From the NCBI GenBank assembly GCA_902618695.1, contig CACNCB010000001.1, forward strand, positions 1 through 64,000: a stretch of 64,000 bases of DNA. The letters are read 5' to 3'. Origin of the DNA: an uncultured Pelagibacteraceae bacterium (lineage in GTDB: Bacteria; Pseudomonadota; Alphaproteobacteria; Pelagibacterales; Pelagibacteraceae). The stretch's first letter is position 1. Every line of letters starts with the position of its first letter. Below the pieces are notes generated by a model. The model was given only the letters and a program-made list of their open reading frames with translations. It was not told where the DNA came from and ran no database searches. Positions 26,055 to 35,008 of this stretch are shown here, piece by piece. The translations under genes and the position numbers were made by a program.

Positions 26055-27383
26055 GTGAAAAATTACATTAGTATTTCAAAAAAAATTAAAAATTTTAAAA
26101 GAATAATTAAAATAGATGGAGATAAATCAATAAGTATTAGATCATTAATTTTTGCTTCTTTAGCTACAGGAAAGTCTAAAATACAAAATCTATTAGAGTC
26201 GGAAGATGTAATAAACACAATAAAATGTTTAAAAAAATTAGGAGTAAATATTAAAAAAAAAGAGAGAACTTACTTAGTTAATGGTGTGGGTATAAATAAA
26301 TATAAATTTCGAGAAAATTTAACTCTGGATGCAGGGAATAGTGGAACTTTGGCTCGACTCCTTTTTTCAACACTCGTAAGTTCTCCATATAAAATTAAAT
26401 TAATTGGTGATCAAAGTCTTTCAAAAAGAGACTTTGCAAGAATCATAAATCCATTATCTGATTTAGGTGCAAAATTTTTTCCAAAAAACAGAAAAAAATT
26501 ACCATTAATGATACAAAATTGTAGAAAGAATAAAAAAAATAAATTTTATGAATTAAAAGGTTCCGCTCAGGTAAAAAGTGCAATTATGATTGCAGGCTTA
26601 CAATTTAAAACAATAACTGAAATTATTGCAAAAAAATCAAGAAATCATACTGAAAACTTTTTTAAGTTTTTAAAAATTCCTATCAAAATAAAAAAAACAA
26701 AATCATTTGATAAAATAAAAATTAAAGGGATAGATAAATTCAATTCATTTAATTATACAATTCCCTCAGATATAAGCAGTAGTTTGTTTTTTCTTGCTTT
26801 AACAATTTTAACCAAAAAATCTGAGATTACTATAAAAAATGTAAACATAAACTCTACTAGAACTGGGGCTATTAAAATTTTAAGTAAAATGGGAATTAAG
26901 TTTAGATTTAAAAATATTAAAAATTACAAAGGAGAAAAAATTTCAGATATCTTTGTAAAATCTCCTAAGGAAATAAATTCAATTAATTGCCCAAAAACAT
27001 TTAATAGTAGTGCGATAGATGAATTTTTAATTATTTTTTTAATTGCTGCCAAAGCAAAAGGAACATCTTATTTTAAAGATCTTGGAGAACTAAATCATAA
27101 AGAAAGCCCTAGGTTAACAATTGGATCAAAGTTTTTAACAATGATCGGAGTTAAAAACTATTGTTTTAACAATAATATTAAAATAATAGGCAATCCGAAA
27201 CTCAAATTAAATGGAAACTTTGTAATGAAGGATTTTATGAAAGATCATAGGGTTTTTATGATGTCAACAATTGCTGCTTTAACTCTAGGTGGAAATTGGA
27301 AAATATACGATCCTCAGTCAGCAAAAACGTCTTTTCCTGCTTTCTTAAAATTGGTAAAAAAATTAGGTGGAAAATTTGTTTAA
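26055..27383 (+). CDS. aroA: 3-phosphoshikimate 1-carboxyvinyltransferase (EPSP synthase)
   Basis: Sixth step of the shikimate pathway, adding PEP to shikimate-3-phosphate. The 442-residue protein has the GDKSISIRSLIFAS start, LDAGNSGTLARLL, KGSAQVKSAIMIAG and the C-terminal KDHRVFMMSTIAAL region. Lysine is used heavily, as in the neighbours. Translation starts at GTG 26055, 8 bases after lptB. aroK and aroB lie near 59-61 kb. The next gene is rpsA, with no cmk between. Confidence 0.93.
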   Translation: MKNYISISKKIKNFKRIIKIDGDKSISIRSLIFASLATGKSKIQNLLESEDVINTIKCLKKLGVNIKKKERTYLVNGVGINKYKFRENLTLDAGNSGTLARLLFSTLVSSPYKIKLIGDQSLSKRDFARIINPLSDLGAKFFPKNRKKLPLMIQNCRKNKKNKFYELKGSAQVKSAIMIAGLQFKTITEIIAKKSRNHTENFFKFLKIPIKIKKTKSFDKIKIKGIDKFNSFNYTIPSDISSSLFFLALTILTKKSEITIKNVNINSTRTGAIKILSKMGIKFRFKNIKNYKGEKISDIFVKSPKEINSINCPKTFNSSAIDEFLIIFLIAAKAKGTSYFKDLGELNHKESPRLTIGSKFLTMIGVKNYCFNNNIKIIGNPKLKLNGNFVMKDFMKDHRVFMMSTIAALTLGGNWKIYDPQSAKTSFPAFLKLVKKLGGKFV

Positions 27384-27519
27384 TTTATTAAGCAAATACT
27401 TAAGATGTGAAAAAACTAGATAATATTGATTAATATTAATTAAAAATCAAATTTCCAACTTGATTAATTTTAAAAAGGCCATTAAAAGTTCCATGATTTT
27501 AAAAAATTATTAATACTTA

Positions 27520-29247
27520 ATGGAAATATATCAAGATCTTAAAAATCCTAAATCTCAAGAGTTTGAGCAATTACTTAATAACGAATTATCAAAGCAGATA
27601 ATTGAAGAAGGTAAAGTTATTGATGGTACTGTCAATAAGATAACTGAGAAATTTGTTTTTTTACTTATTGAGGGTTTAAAAAGTGAGCCAGTATTGGATA
27701 TAAATGAGCTTAAATCATTAGGAATATTAGATGGACTAAAAATTGGTAAAAAAATACCAGTGCTGTTAGAAAAAATTGAGGACAAAAATGGTGAAGTTAT
27801 AGTATCTGCTTCTAAAGCTAAAAAAATAAAGGGCTGGGATAAATTAGTTGAAGCTTATGAAAAAAATGAACCAATTATGGGAAAAATAACTTCTAAATGT
27901 AAGGGCGGTTGCATAGTGGAACATATAGATACGGGCTCATTAATGTTTTTACCGGGATCACAAATAAGCGACAAACCTCTAAAAGATATCAGTCATCTTA
28001 TGAATGAACCTCAAAAATTTGCATTAATTAAATTGGATAAAATTAGAGGAAATGCATGTGTATCTAGGAGAGAAATTATATCATCATTTAAAAAAGAGGA
28101 TAAAGCTAAAATAATCGAAAAATATAAAGTTGGAGATGTTATTAAAGGAGCAGAAGTAAAAGGTTATAGTACCTTTGGATGTTTCTTTAATGTAAATAAC
28201 GAATTAGACGTGCTGGTTCATTTGCAGGAGATTTCATATTCTAGAGTTAATCACCCTGATGAGGTATTTAATATTGGCGAAAAACATAACCTAAAAGTTA
28301 TAAGTGTAGATAAAGAAAAATTACAAGTAGGTTGCTCTGTTAAGCAACTTTCACCAGACCCTTTTGAACATATAGAAAATTATGAATTAAATAAAACATA
28401 TAAAGCTAAAGTAGTTAAAATAATGGACTTTGGTGCATTTTGCGAATTAGAACCTGGTTTAACAACACTACTTCATTCTAGCGAATTAAGTTGGACAAAA
28501 AAAAATTTATCAGCAAAAAAACTTTTTAAAATTGGTGATGAAATTGACTGTGTGATTACAGAAATCGACAAAGATAAAAGACGCGTAGCAATATCACATA
28601 GACTTACCAAAGAAAATCCATACGAAACTTTTGAAAAGAAATATCCTCTTGAAAGCATCGTTAATGGTGAAATAGTAAATAAAAATGATTATTCATTATT
28701 TGTGAAAATCGAAGACACAGAAATAGATGCATTTCTGCATTGTAATGATTTAACTTACTTCAACAATGGAGAAGAGGAATTAGCAAAATATAAAAAAGGT
28801 GAAAAAATTAAGGTCAAAGTTTTAGAAATTAAAACTTCTGAACAAAAAATTAGGGTAGGATTAAAACAAACTTATTCCGATCCATTTGACTGGTTTAAAG
28901 GTAAGTCAATAAACCAAACTATAACTGTCAAAGTTATATCCACAGATAGCAAGGGCTTGATAGTAAGACCTGAAGGGTGTGAAATGGACTTTCAAATTAA
29001 AAAATCAGCAATTGCTATTAACGCTGCAGACTCTCGACCCAGTAGATGGACGGGAGGAGAATTGCTTGATTGTGCAATTGCAGATCTAGATTTAAATAAA
29101 CGTAAAGTCGTATTAAGTATAAAATTATTAGAAGAAATTGATAAAAAAGAAGCTCTGGAAAAATATGGAACAGAAGGCTCTGGTAAAAACCTTCCTTTTT
29201 CATCTTTATCTGAGGATTTGAAAAAAAAAGAAGAAGAAAAAGAATAA
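27520..29247 (+). CDS. rpsA: 30S ribosomal protein S1
   Basis: S1 binds mRNA and brings it to the 30S subunit, chiefly for messages with weak Shine-Dalgarno sequences, which are common in this window. The 575-residue protein contains about six S1 (OB-fold) repeats; the clearest begin at GDVIKGAEVKGYSTFGCFF, KTYKAKVVKIMDFGAFCEL and LESIVNGEIVNKNDYSLFV. The 136-base AT-rich leader after aroA carries no recognisable regulatory element. ihfB follows 16 bases later. Confidence 0.95.
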   Translation: MEIYQDLKNPKSQEFEQLLNNELSKQIIEEGKVIDGTVNKITEKFVFLLIEGLKSEPVLDINELKSLGILDGLKIGKKIPVLLEKIEDKNGEVIVSASKAKKIKGWDKLVEAYEKNEPIMGKITSKCKGGCIVEHIDTGSLMFLPGSQISDKPLKDISHLMNEPQKFALIKLDKIRGNACVSRREIISSFKKEDKAKIIEKYKVGDVIKGAEVKGYSTFGCFFNVNNELDVLVHLQEISYSRVNHPDEVFNIGEKHNLKVISVDKEKLQVGCSVKQLSPDPFEHIENYELNKTYKAKVVKIMDFGAFCELEPGLTTLLHSSELSWTKKNLSAKKLFKIGDEIDCVITEIDKDKRRVAISHRLTKENPYETFEKKYPLESIVNGEIVNKNDYSLFVKIEDTEIDAFLHCNDLTYFNNGEEELAKYKKGEKIKVKVLEIKTSEQKIRVGLKQTYSDPFDWFKGKSINQTITVKVISTDSKGLIVRPEGCEMDFQIKKSAIAINAADSRPSRWTGGELLDCAIADLDLNKRKVVLSIKLLEEIDKKEALEKYGTEGSGKNLPFSSLSEDLKKKEEEKE

Positions 29248-29263
29248 TTGAAGAAGATTTAAA

Positions 29264-29554
29264 TTGGCTATTGTAAAATCAAAGCTTCTACAACAATTAA
29301 AAAAATCATACCCCAATTTTAGCAATAAGGATCTAGATCGACTCGTTTTAATCATTTTAAATGAGATAAAGAGAGCTTTAAGGCGAGGTGATGGTGTAGA
29401 ATTAAGAAACTTTGGAACATTCAGGACAAAAACTCAAAAATCCTCTATTAGAAGAAACCCTAAAACTGGAGAGAAAGTTGCTGTCCCAGAAAAAAAAGTG
29501 ATATCTTGGAGAATGAGTAAAGATATGTTTAAAAAGATAAACAATGAAGAGTAA
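29264..29554 (+). CDS. ihfB: Integration host factor subunit beta
   Basis: IHF bends DNA at specific sites as an alpha/beta heterodimer. The 96-residue protein has the HU/IHF fold with RGDGVELRNFGTFRTKTQ and the RRNPKTGEKVAVPEKK DNA-binding arm whose proline intercalates in DNA. Position after rpsA is the standard one for the beta subunit, which separates it from HU and IHF-alpha. Translation starts at TTG 29264. It overlaps pyrF by 11 bases. Confidence 0.93.
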   Translation: MAIVKSKLLQQLKKSYPNFSNKDLDRLVLIILNEIKRALRRGDGVELRNFGTFRTKTQKSSIRRNPKTGEKVAVPEKKVISWRMSKDMFKKINNEE

Positions 29555-30212
29555 GATATTTATAGCTTGTGACACAACTAGCATTTCAAAAGTAAAAAAA
29601 ATAATAAAAAATACTCAAACATCAAAATTGAAAATTGGTTATAAATTTGGACTAGAATTTTTAAACTCAAAAAATGGAAGAAAGTTTGTGTCTAAACTAA
29701 ATAATCAAATTATATTTGGAGATTTTAAATTCTCAGATATTCCTAACACTTGTGTATCAGCAATAAAAGCTATTAAAGATCTTAAATTTAATTATTGCAC
29801 TATACACATAAGCTCAGGCTTAGAAGCATTAAAAGCAGCTAAAAAGGTTTCTGGAAAAACCAAAATAATCGGTGTTTCAATTCTAACTTCTTTAGACAAC
29901 AAGGCTTTAAAAGAAATAGGTTACAATAAAGATATAAAAAAATTAGTAGTCCATCAGGCGAAACTTGCACAAAAAGCAAAGTTGGATGCTATTGTTTGTA
30001 GTGCTCAAGAAGTAAAAATTGTAAGAAAATTTTTTAAAAAAGAAATTATTACGCCTGGGATAAGGTTTAATTCAAATAGAGGAGATCAAAAAAGAGTTCT
30101 CTCCCCAAAAGCAGCATTTAGAAATGGGAGTGATTGGCTTGTAATTGGAAGACCTATCACTAAAGGAAATATTAAAAATAATATTAAAAAATTAATTGAT
30201 CATTTAAACTGA
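29544..30212 (+). CDS. pyrF: Orotidine 5'-phosphate decarboxylase
   Basis: Final step of UMP synthesis. The 222-residue TIM-barrel protein has the catalytic DxKxxD array in FGDFKFSDIPNT (Asp60, Lys62, Asp65), VVHQAKLAQKAKLDAIVCS, and the phosphate-binding TPGIRF and WLVIGRPITKG segments. All catalytic residues are present. It overlaps ihfB by 11 bases and trpF by 1 base (TGATG). Confidence 0.93.
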   Translation: MKSKIFIACDTTSISKVKKIIKNTQTSKLKIGYKFGLEFLNSKNGRKFVSKLNNQIIFGDFKFSDIPNTCVSAIKAIKDLKFNYCTIHISSGLEALKAAKKVSGKTKIIGVSILTSLDNKALKEIGYNKDIKKLVVHQAKLAQKAKLDAIVCSAQEVKIVRKFFKKEIITPGIRFNSNRGDQKRVLSPKAAFRNGSDWLVIGRPITKGNIKNNIKKLIDHLN

Positions 30213-30841
30213 TGATCAAGGGGTGCAAAATCTGTGGGATTTCAGATCCCAATACTTTAAATTTTTTAATTAATCACCCTCACCCACCAAGGTTTATAGG
30301 ATTTATATGTAACTATCCAAAAAGTTCTAGATATGTTGAATATGAAAATTTAAAAAAACTTTTAAACATAAATCCAAAAAAAAGTTACTATGTTGCTGTT
30401 CTTGTTAAACCAAATAGCGAAATTTTAGAGAAAATTCAAAAGTTGCCTTTTGATTACTATCAATTATACGATTGCTCACCAGAGGAAATAAAAGAGATAA
30501 AACAAAAATATCAAAAGAAAATTATTACAGCTTTTACTATAAAATCGGAATCTGATTTGACCAATTATAAATTATATTCTGATGTTACTGACATTTACCT
30601 ATTTGATAGTAAGGGATATGAGAAAAGCCAGTCTTTTGATCATGAACTGATTAAAAATATTAAGTTAAATAAGGAATTAATGATTGCTGGGAACATTCAA
30701 TACAATGATGATCTTGAAAATTACAAAAATTTAGCAAATTTTATAGATTTATCTGGTGGCGTAGAAACATCTGGATTAAAAGACTTATCCAAAATAGAAT
30801 TTTTTTTAAAAAAAGTTAACGAAATTAAAAATGAAGCTTAA
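30212..30841 (+). CDS. trpF: Phosphoribosylanthranilate isomerase, divergent
   Basis: TrpF isomerises phosphoribosylanthranilate in tryptophan synthesis. The 209-residue protein keeps the two catalytic residues, Cys8 (KICG) and Asp132 (LFDSKG), and the PKSSRYV substrate-binding segment, and has LSGGVETSG near the end. Other family motifs are altered: the QLHG motif reads QLYD, and the LAGGL loop reads IAGNI. Position ahead of trpB-trpA supports the call. It overlaps pyrF by 1 base and trpB by 11. Confidence 0.86.
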   Translation: MIKGCKICGISDPNTLNFLINHPHPPRFIGFICNYPKSSRYVEYENLKKLLNINPKKSYYVAVLVKPNSEILEKIQKLPFDYYQLYDCSPEEIKEIKQKYQKKIITAFTIKSESDLTNYKLYSDVTDIYLFDSKGYEKSQSFDHELIKNIKLNKELMIAGNIQYNDDLENYKNLANFIDLSGGVETSGLKDLSKIEFFLKKVNEIKNEA

Positions 30842-32060
30842 AAAAAGTATTCCATTAATTGATCAACACAATCAACAAGGCTTTTGGGGAGGAAAGTTTG
30901 GTGGCAGTTTTATACCTGAAACTTTAAAAAAACCTGTAGAAGATTTAACAAAAGAATTTAAAAAACTTAGAAATGATAAAAGATTTTTAAAGAAGAGAGA
31001 TTATTATTTTAAAAATTACATTGGCTCTCCGACATCTTTTGTAAAATTAGAAAATTTATCTAATCATTTAGGTGGTGCTCAAATATGGGCCAAAGTTGTA
31101 TCAGAGGCTAATGGTGGTGCACACAAAATATACAATGCAACTGTTCATGCCTTAATTTGTAAGGCTATGGGAAAAAAATACATTGTTGGTGACACTGGCG
31201 CTGGTTATGCAGGTAAAATGTTAAGTATGGCTGCAAAAAAATTTGGTCTAAAATGTAAAATTTTCATGGGCGCAAAAGACATCAAAAGACAAAAACCAAA
31301 TTGTGATGCTATGAGAAAAAATGGTGCTGAAATAGTTCCTGTATATTCAGGCAGTCAAACCTTGGTCGATGCAGTCAGTGAGTGTATGAGATATTGGGTA
31401 TCAAATTGTGACACTACACATATGTGTGTTGGAAGTACAGTTGGTCCAAATATATTTGTAAAAATTTGTGGATGGAGTACAGCACAAATTTCAAGAGAAT
31501 TAAAAATACAAATTAAACAAGAATTCAAAAAAATTCCAAAAAAAATTAAATTAATTAACTGTGTGGGTGGTGGGAGTTCAGCATACGGTTTTTGGAGTGA
31601 ATTTATAGATTTTAATAAATCGCAAATAGAGTTAGTTGGTGTAGAGGCTGGAGGACCAAAAAAATCTAAACTTCATGCCGCTCCTTTAAGCAGAAATGCT
31701 AAAATTGGAATTTTACACGGCGCAGCATCTTATGTTTGTCAAAACAATGAAGGTCAAATAAATGACACAGAATCAATTAGTGCTGGATTGGATTACCCAG
31801 GTGTAAGTCCTATACATTGTTTTTTAAAAGATACAAAAAGAGCTAGATACACTTACGCAACTGATGAAGAAGCACTAAAAGCGCATGTGATGGTAACTAA
31901 ATTTGAAAAACTTAATCCAAGTTTAGAACCTAGTCATGCATTTGCTGAGGCGATAAAAATTGCGCCAAAATTAAGTAAAAACACAATCATAATTGTTAAC
32001 TCTTGTGGTGATGCTAAAAAAGATAGAGATATTTTAAAAGAGAGGTTGGGTAAAAATTAA
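30831..32060 (+). CDS. trpB: Tryptophan synthase beta subunit, strongly divergent
   Basis: TrpB joins indole and serine on PLP. This 409-residue protein aligns without gaps to E. coli TrpB through the active site, and keeps the PLP lysine (Lys99 = E. coli K87), the phosphate loop GGGSSA, AGLDYPG (D305) and LEPSHA (E350). Several near-invariant residues differ: H86 is Asn, the catalytic E109 is Asp (Asp121 in GDTGAGYAG), Q114 is Tyr, H115 is Ala, K167 is Val, and SGRGDKD reads SCGDAKKD. The reaction may be slowed or changed. E. coli numbering is from memory. Order trpF-trpB-trpA is normal, with overlaps of 11 and 1 bases. Confidence 0.85.
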   Translation: MKLKKSIPLIDQHNQQGFWGGKFGGSFIPETLKKPVEDLTKEFKKLRNDKRFLKKRDYYFKNYIGSPTSFVKLENLSNHLGGAQIWAKVVSEANGGAHKIYNATVHALICKAMGKKYIVGDTGAGYAGKMLSMAAKKFGLKCKIFMGAKDIKRQKPNCDAMRKNGAEIVPVYSGSQTLVDAVSECMRYWVSNCDTTHMCVGSTVGPNIFVKICGWSTAQISRELKIQIKQEFKKIPKKIKLINCVGGGSSAYGFWSEFIDFNKSQIELVGVEAGGPKKSKLHAAPLSRNAKIGILHGAASYVCQNNEGQINDTESISAGLDYPGVSPIHCFLKDTKRARYTYATDEEALKAHVMVTKFEKLNPSLEPSHAFAEAIKIAPKLSKNTIIIVNSCGDAKKDRDILKERLGKN

Positions 32061-32860
32061 TGAATTCATTAATTAACAAAGCTTTCTCAGCTGCAAGAAA
32101 AGAGAACAGACCAGCTTTACTGACATATACAGTTGCTGGAGATAATACTAAAAAAAAATCCTTAGAAATATTAAAATCAATTTCTAATTTCGCAGATATT
32201 TGTGAATTAGGTTTTCCACATAACACTCCTATAGCTGATGGAGGACAAATACAAACAAGTGCTTACCGGGCAATTAAAAATGGTATCAAAATTAATGATG
32301 TATTTTCAATTGTAAAAAATTTTAAAAAATTAAAAAAAAATAAACCAATTATACTGATGGGCTATTACAACATGATCTATCAATATAATGAAAATAAATT
32401 TTTAGAAAAATGTAAAAAATCAAAAGTTGATGGTTTAATAGTTGTTGATTTACCTTATCCTGAAAATAAAAATTTTGCTTTAAAATGCAAAAAAAAAGGA
32501 ATTAATTTTATTCAATTAGTTTCGCCAACAACCTCTAAGATAAGATTAAAAAAAATCATAAAAGACTCACACGATATGATTTATTATATAAGCATGTTAT
32601 CTACAACAGGTGGAAAGCTTAAAGTATCCCCAAAGAAAATATTAGAAAAATACAACAAAATAAAAAAACAAAATAAATCAAAAAATGTTGTTATTGGTTT
32701 TGGAATTACAGAAAAAACCATCCAATCTCTTAAAAAAGCTGATGGTTTGGTGGTTGGAAGTACAATTTGCAAAGAAATTTCTAAATCAATTGAAAAGAGA
32801 CAAAATGCTGTCACAAATGTTACTAATATAGTAAAGAGACTAAAAAATAAAATTTTATGA
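32060..32860 (+). CDS. trpA: Tryptophan synthase alpha subunit, divergent
   Basis: TrpA cleaves indole-glycerol phosphate and passes indole to TrpB. The 266-residue protein keeps the catalytic Glu49 and Asp60 and the phosphate-site segments GFGI and VGSTI. The conserved loop PFSDPLADGP reads PHNTPIADGG: S55 is Asn and D56 is Thr. In Salmonella/E. coli, alpha-D56 pairs with beta-K167, which is Val in the partner here, so both sides of that contact are lost together. Overlaps: 1 base with trpB, 4 with accD. Confidence 0.88.
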   Translation: MNSLINKAFSAARKENRPALLTYTVAGDNTKKKSLEILKSISNFADICELGFPHNTPIADGGQIQTSAYRAIKNGIKINDVFSIVKNFKKLKKNKPIILMGYYNMIYQYNENKFLEKCKKSKVDGLIVVDLPYPENKNFALKCKKKGINFIQLVSPTTSKIRLKKIIKDSHDMIYYISMLSTTGGKLKVSPKKILEKYNKIKKQNKSKNVVIGFGITEKTIQSLKKADGLVVGSTICKEISKSIEKRQNAVTNVTNIVKRLKNKIL

Positions 32861-33786
32861 ACTGGATAACAAAAATTATTAAAGCTGGTGAAAAAATTAA
32901 AACTGCTATACGAGAAAGAGCCTCAAAAGAAGATATTGCAAAAAGTGATTGGACATCATGTTGCAAAGGTCCAATTTTAAAAAAAGATTTAGAGGAAAAC
33001 TTATGGGTATGTCCAGATTGTAAACGTCATCATAGAATAAAACCTCATCAAAGATTTGATATTTTGTTTGGAAAAAACAATTACGAAATTTTTAAAACTC
33101 CAATACCAAAAGATGATCCACTAAATTGGACAGATTCTAAACCTTACAAAGATAGACTAAAAAGTGCTCGAAAGAAAACAGGATTAGAATGTGGAATGAT
33201 GGTTGCCTCTGGAACTATAAATAATATAAAAATTACAGCTGTAGCTTCTGATTTTGATTTTTTAGGAGCTTCAATGGCAGCTGCAGAAGGTGAGGCTTTT
33301 TTATATGGAATACAACATGCCATAGAAAATCGAACACCTTTTTTATGTATTAGTGCAGGTGGAGGAATGAGAATGATGGAAAGTTTAATTTCATTATCTC
33401 AAATGACAAGAACAACTCTTGCAATAAATGAATTAAAGAAAAATGGACTTCCATATTTAGTTTGTATCACTGATCCAACAGCAGGGGGTATCACTGCATC
33501 ATACGCTATGTTAGGTGATATTCATATTGCAGAACCAGGAGCTTTAATTGCATTTGCAGGTGCAAGAGTAATTCAAGGAACTGTTAAAGAAGAACTACCT
33601 GAAGGTTTCCAAAAAAGTGAATATGTTGAAAAAACTGGTTTTGTTGATTTAATTGTTGAACGTAAAGATCTCGCTTCTAAAATTGGAACTTTATTATCAA
33701 TATTGTTAAAGAAAAACTCTGATATAAGTGCTGAACAAAATGAAACTTCAGAAGATAGTCAGTCGCTTACAAGAGCTGCATCCTAA
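32857..33786 (+). CDS. accD: Acetyl-CoA carboxylase carboxyltransferase subunit beta
   Basis: Partner of AccA in malonyl-CoA synthesis. The 309-residue protein has the crotonase-like carboxyltransferase fold with GGGMRMMES, DPTAGGITASYAMLGD and AFAGARVIQGTV. The N-terminal zinc ribbon is unusual: the first pair, CxxC in E. coli AccD, is two adjacent cysteines (Cys35-Cys36), while the second pair is normal (Cys52, Cys55). The spacing of Cys36 to Cys52 equals the family's. trpFBA-accD-folC is the usual alphaproteobacterial order. It overlaps trpA by 4 bases. Confidence 0.95.
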   Translation: MNWITKIIKAGEKIKTAIRERASKEDIAKSDWTSCCKGPILKKDLEENLWVCPDCKRHHRIKPHQRFDILFGKNNYEIFKTPIPKDDPLNWTDSKPYKDRLKSARKKTGLECGMMVASGTINNIKITAVASDFDFLGASMAAAEGEAFLYGIQHAIENRTPFLCISAGGGMRMMESLISLSQMTRTTLAINELKKNGLPYLVCITDPTAGGITASYAMLGDIHIAEPGALIAFAGARVIQGTVKEELPEGFQKSEYVEKTGFVDLIVERKDLASKIGTLLSILLKKNSDISAEQNETSEDSQSLTRAAS

Positions 33787-35008
33787 AGAAATAGATTTAA
33801 GTCTAGATCGTATTCAAAGTCTCTGCAAAAAATTAGGAAATCCTCAAGATAAAATCAAAGCAATTTCAATTGTTGGTACTAATGGAAAGTACTCAACTAT
33901 CCAAGCGATGTTTTCTATTTTAAAGGAAGCAAATTTCAATTGTAATATCTACACTAGTCCTCATATCAAAAGTATCAATGAAAGGTTTGTTTTTAATAAT
34001 GAAGAATTGAATGATGAAGATTTGGCAAATTTACTTGAAGAAGTTGAGGAAGCTAACAATGGTGAACCAATTACTTTTTTTGAAATACTGACTGCAGCCT
34101 ATTTTTTAAAAGCATCTCAATACCCAGATAATATCAATTTAATTGAAAGTGGATTATTCTTTAGATTTGACGCTACTAATATCTTAAAAAATAACCTTGC
34201 TAGCGTTGTAACATGTATTGGCCTTGATCATTTAGATTGGCTACCTGAAAATGAACAAACTGTTGAAAAAATTATTTTTGAGAAAACATCAAGCTTATTA
34301 AACTCAAATATTATAGTTGCAAAACAAAGTACCAATAAAATTAAAGAAAATATTAAAAAAACAATTTCAAATAATAGATCAAGTAAGTTTTTCCATAATG
34401 AAAATTATAGTTTTACAATGCAAGAAACTGACTTCTTTTATTATGAAGATCAATTTGGGGGAATAAAATTACCTATGCCAAATGTTAAAGGTCAATTTCA
34501 ATTAGAAAATGTCTCAACAGCAATTGCGACCCTAAGAATTTTGAAAGACTTAAAAATTAAAGATGACCACATTAAAAAAGGTATTTTAAAAATAAATTGT
34601 ATTGCAAGATTACAAGAAATTAAATCTGGAAAACTTAAAGAGCTTGTAAAAGATCACAAACTTTATGTTGATGGATCTCACAACCCATTGGGAGCGAAAG
34701 TTTTGAATGAATACTTGGAAAGTTTAGATTGCAATAAACACATCATTCTTGGAATGATGGCTAATAAAGATCATAATGAATATATGAGTTTCTTTAAGGA
34801 TATCTCTTCATTGACTACAATAGATATACCTAATCAACCTAATTCAATTAAAGGAGGAGAGCTTAAAGATAAGCTAAACGGCTTTTCAAATATAAATTAT
34901 AAGGAAAGTATAGAAGATGCTATAAAGTCAATCCCGGTAAAAGAAAACGATATAATCCTGATTACTGGATCGTTATATCTTGCCGGTGAAGTTTTAAATT
35001 TAAATTAG
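33740..35008 (+). CDS. folC: Folylpolyglutamate synthase / dihydrofolate synthase
   Basis: A Mur-ligase-type enzyme that adds glutamate to dihydropteroate and to folates. The 422-residue protein has the P-loop GTNGKYST, TSPHIKSINERF, and the C-terminal DGSHNP motif with IILGMMANKD. In most FolC proteins the P-loop is GTNGKGST; here the last Gly is Tyr. The ATG at 33740 lies inside accD (47-base overlap); a GTG four codons earlier is also possible. It is the last gene of the rpsA-folC run and overlaps the convergent trxA by 4 bases. Confidence 0.92.
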   Translation: MKLQKIVSRLQELHPKEIDLSLDRIQSLCKKLGNPQDKIKAISIVGTNGKYSTIQAMFSILKEANFNCNIYTSPHIKSINERFVFNNEELNDEDLANLLEEVEEANNGEPITFFEILTAAYFLKASQYPDNINLIESGLFFRFDATNILKNNLASVVTCIGLDHLDWLPENEQTVEKIIFEKTSSLLNSNIIVAKQSTNKIKENIKKTISNNRSSKFFHNENYSFTMQETDFFYYEDQFGGIKLPMPNVKGQFQLENVSTAIATLRILKDLKIKDDHIKKGILKINCIARLQEIKSGKLKELVKDHKLYVDGSHNPLGAKVLNEYLESLDCNKHIILGMMANKDHNEYMSFFKDISSLTTIDIPNQPNSIKGGELKDKLNGFSNINYKESIEDAIKSIPVKENDIILITGSLYLAGEVLNLN

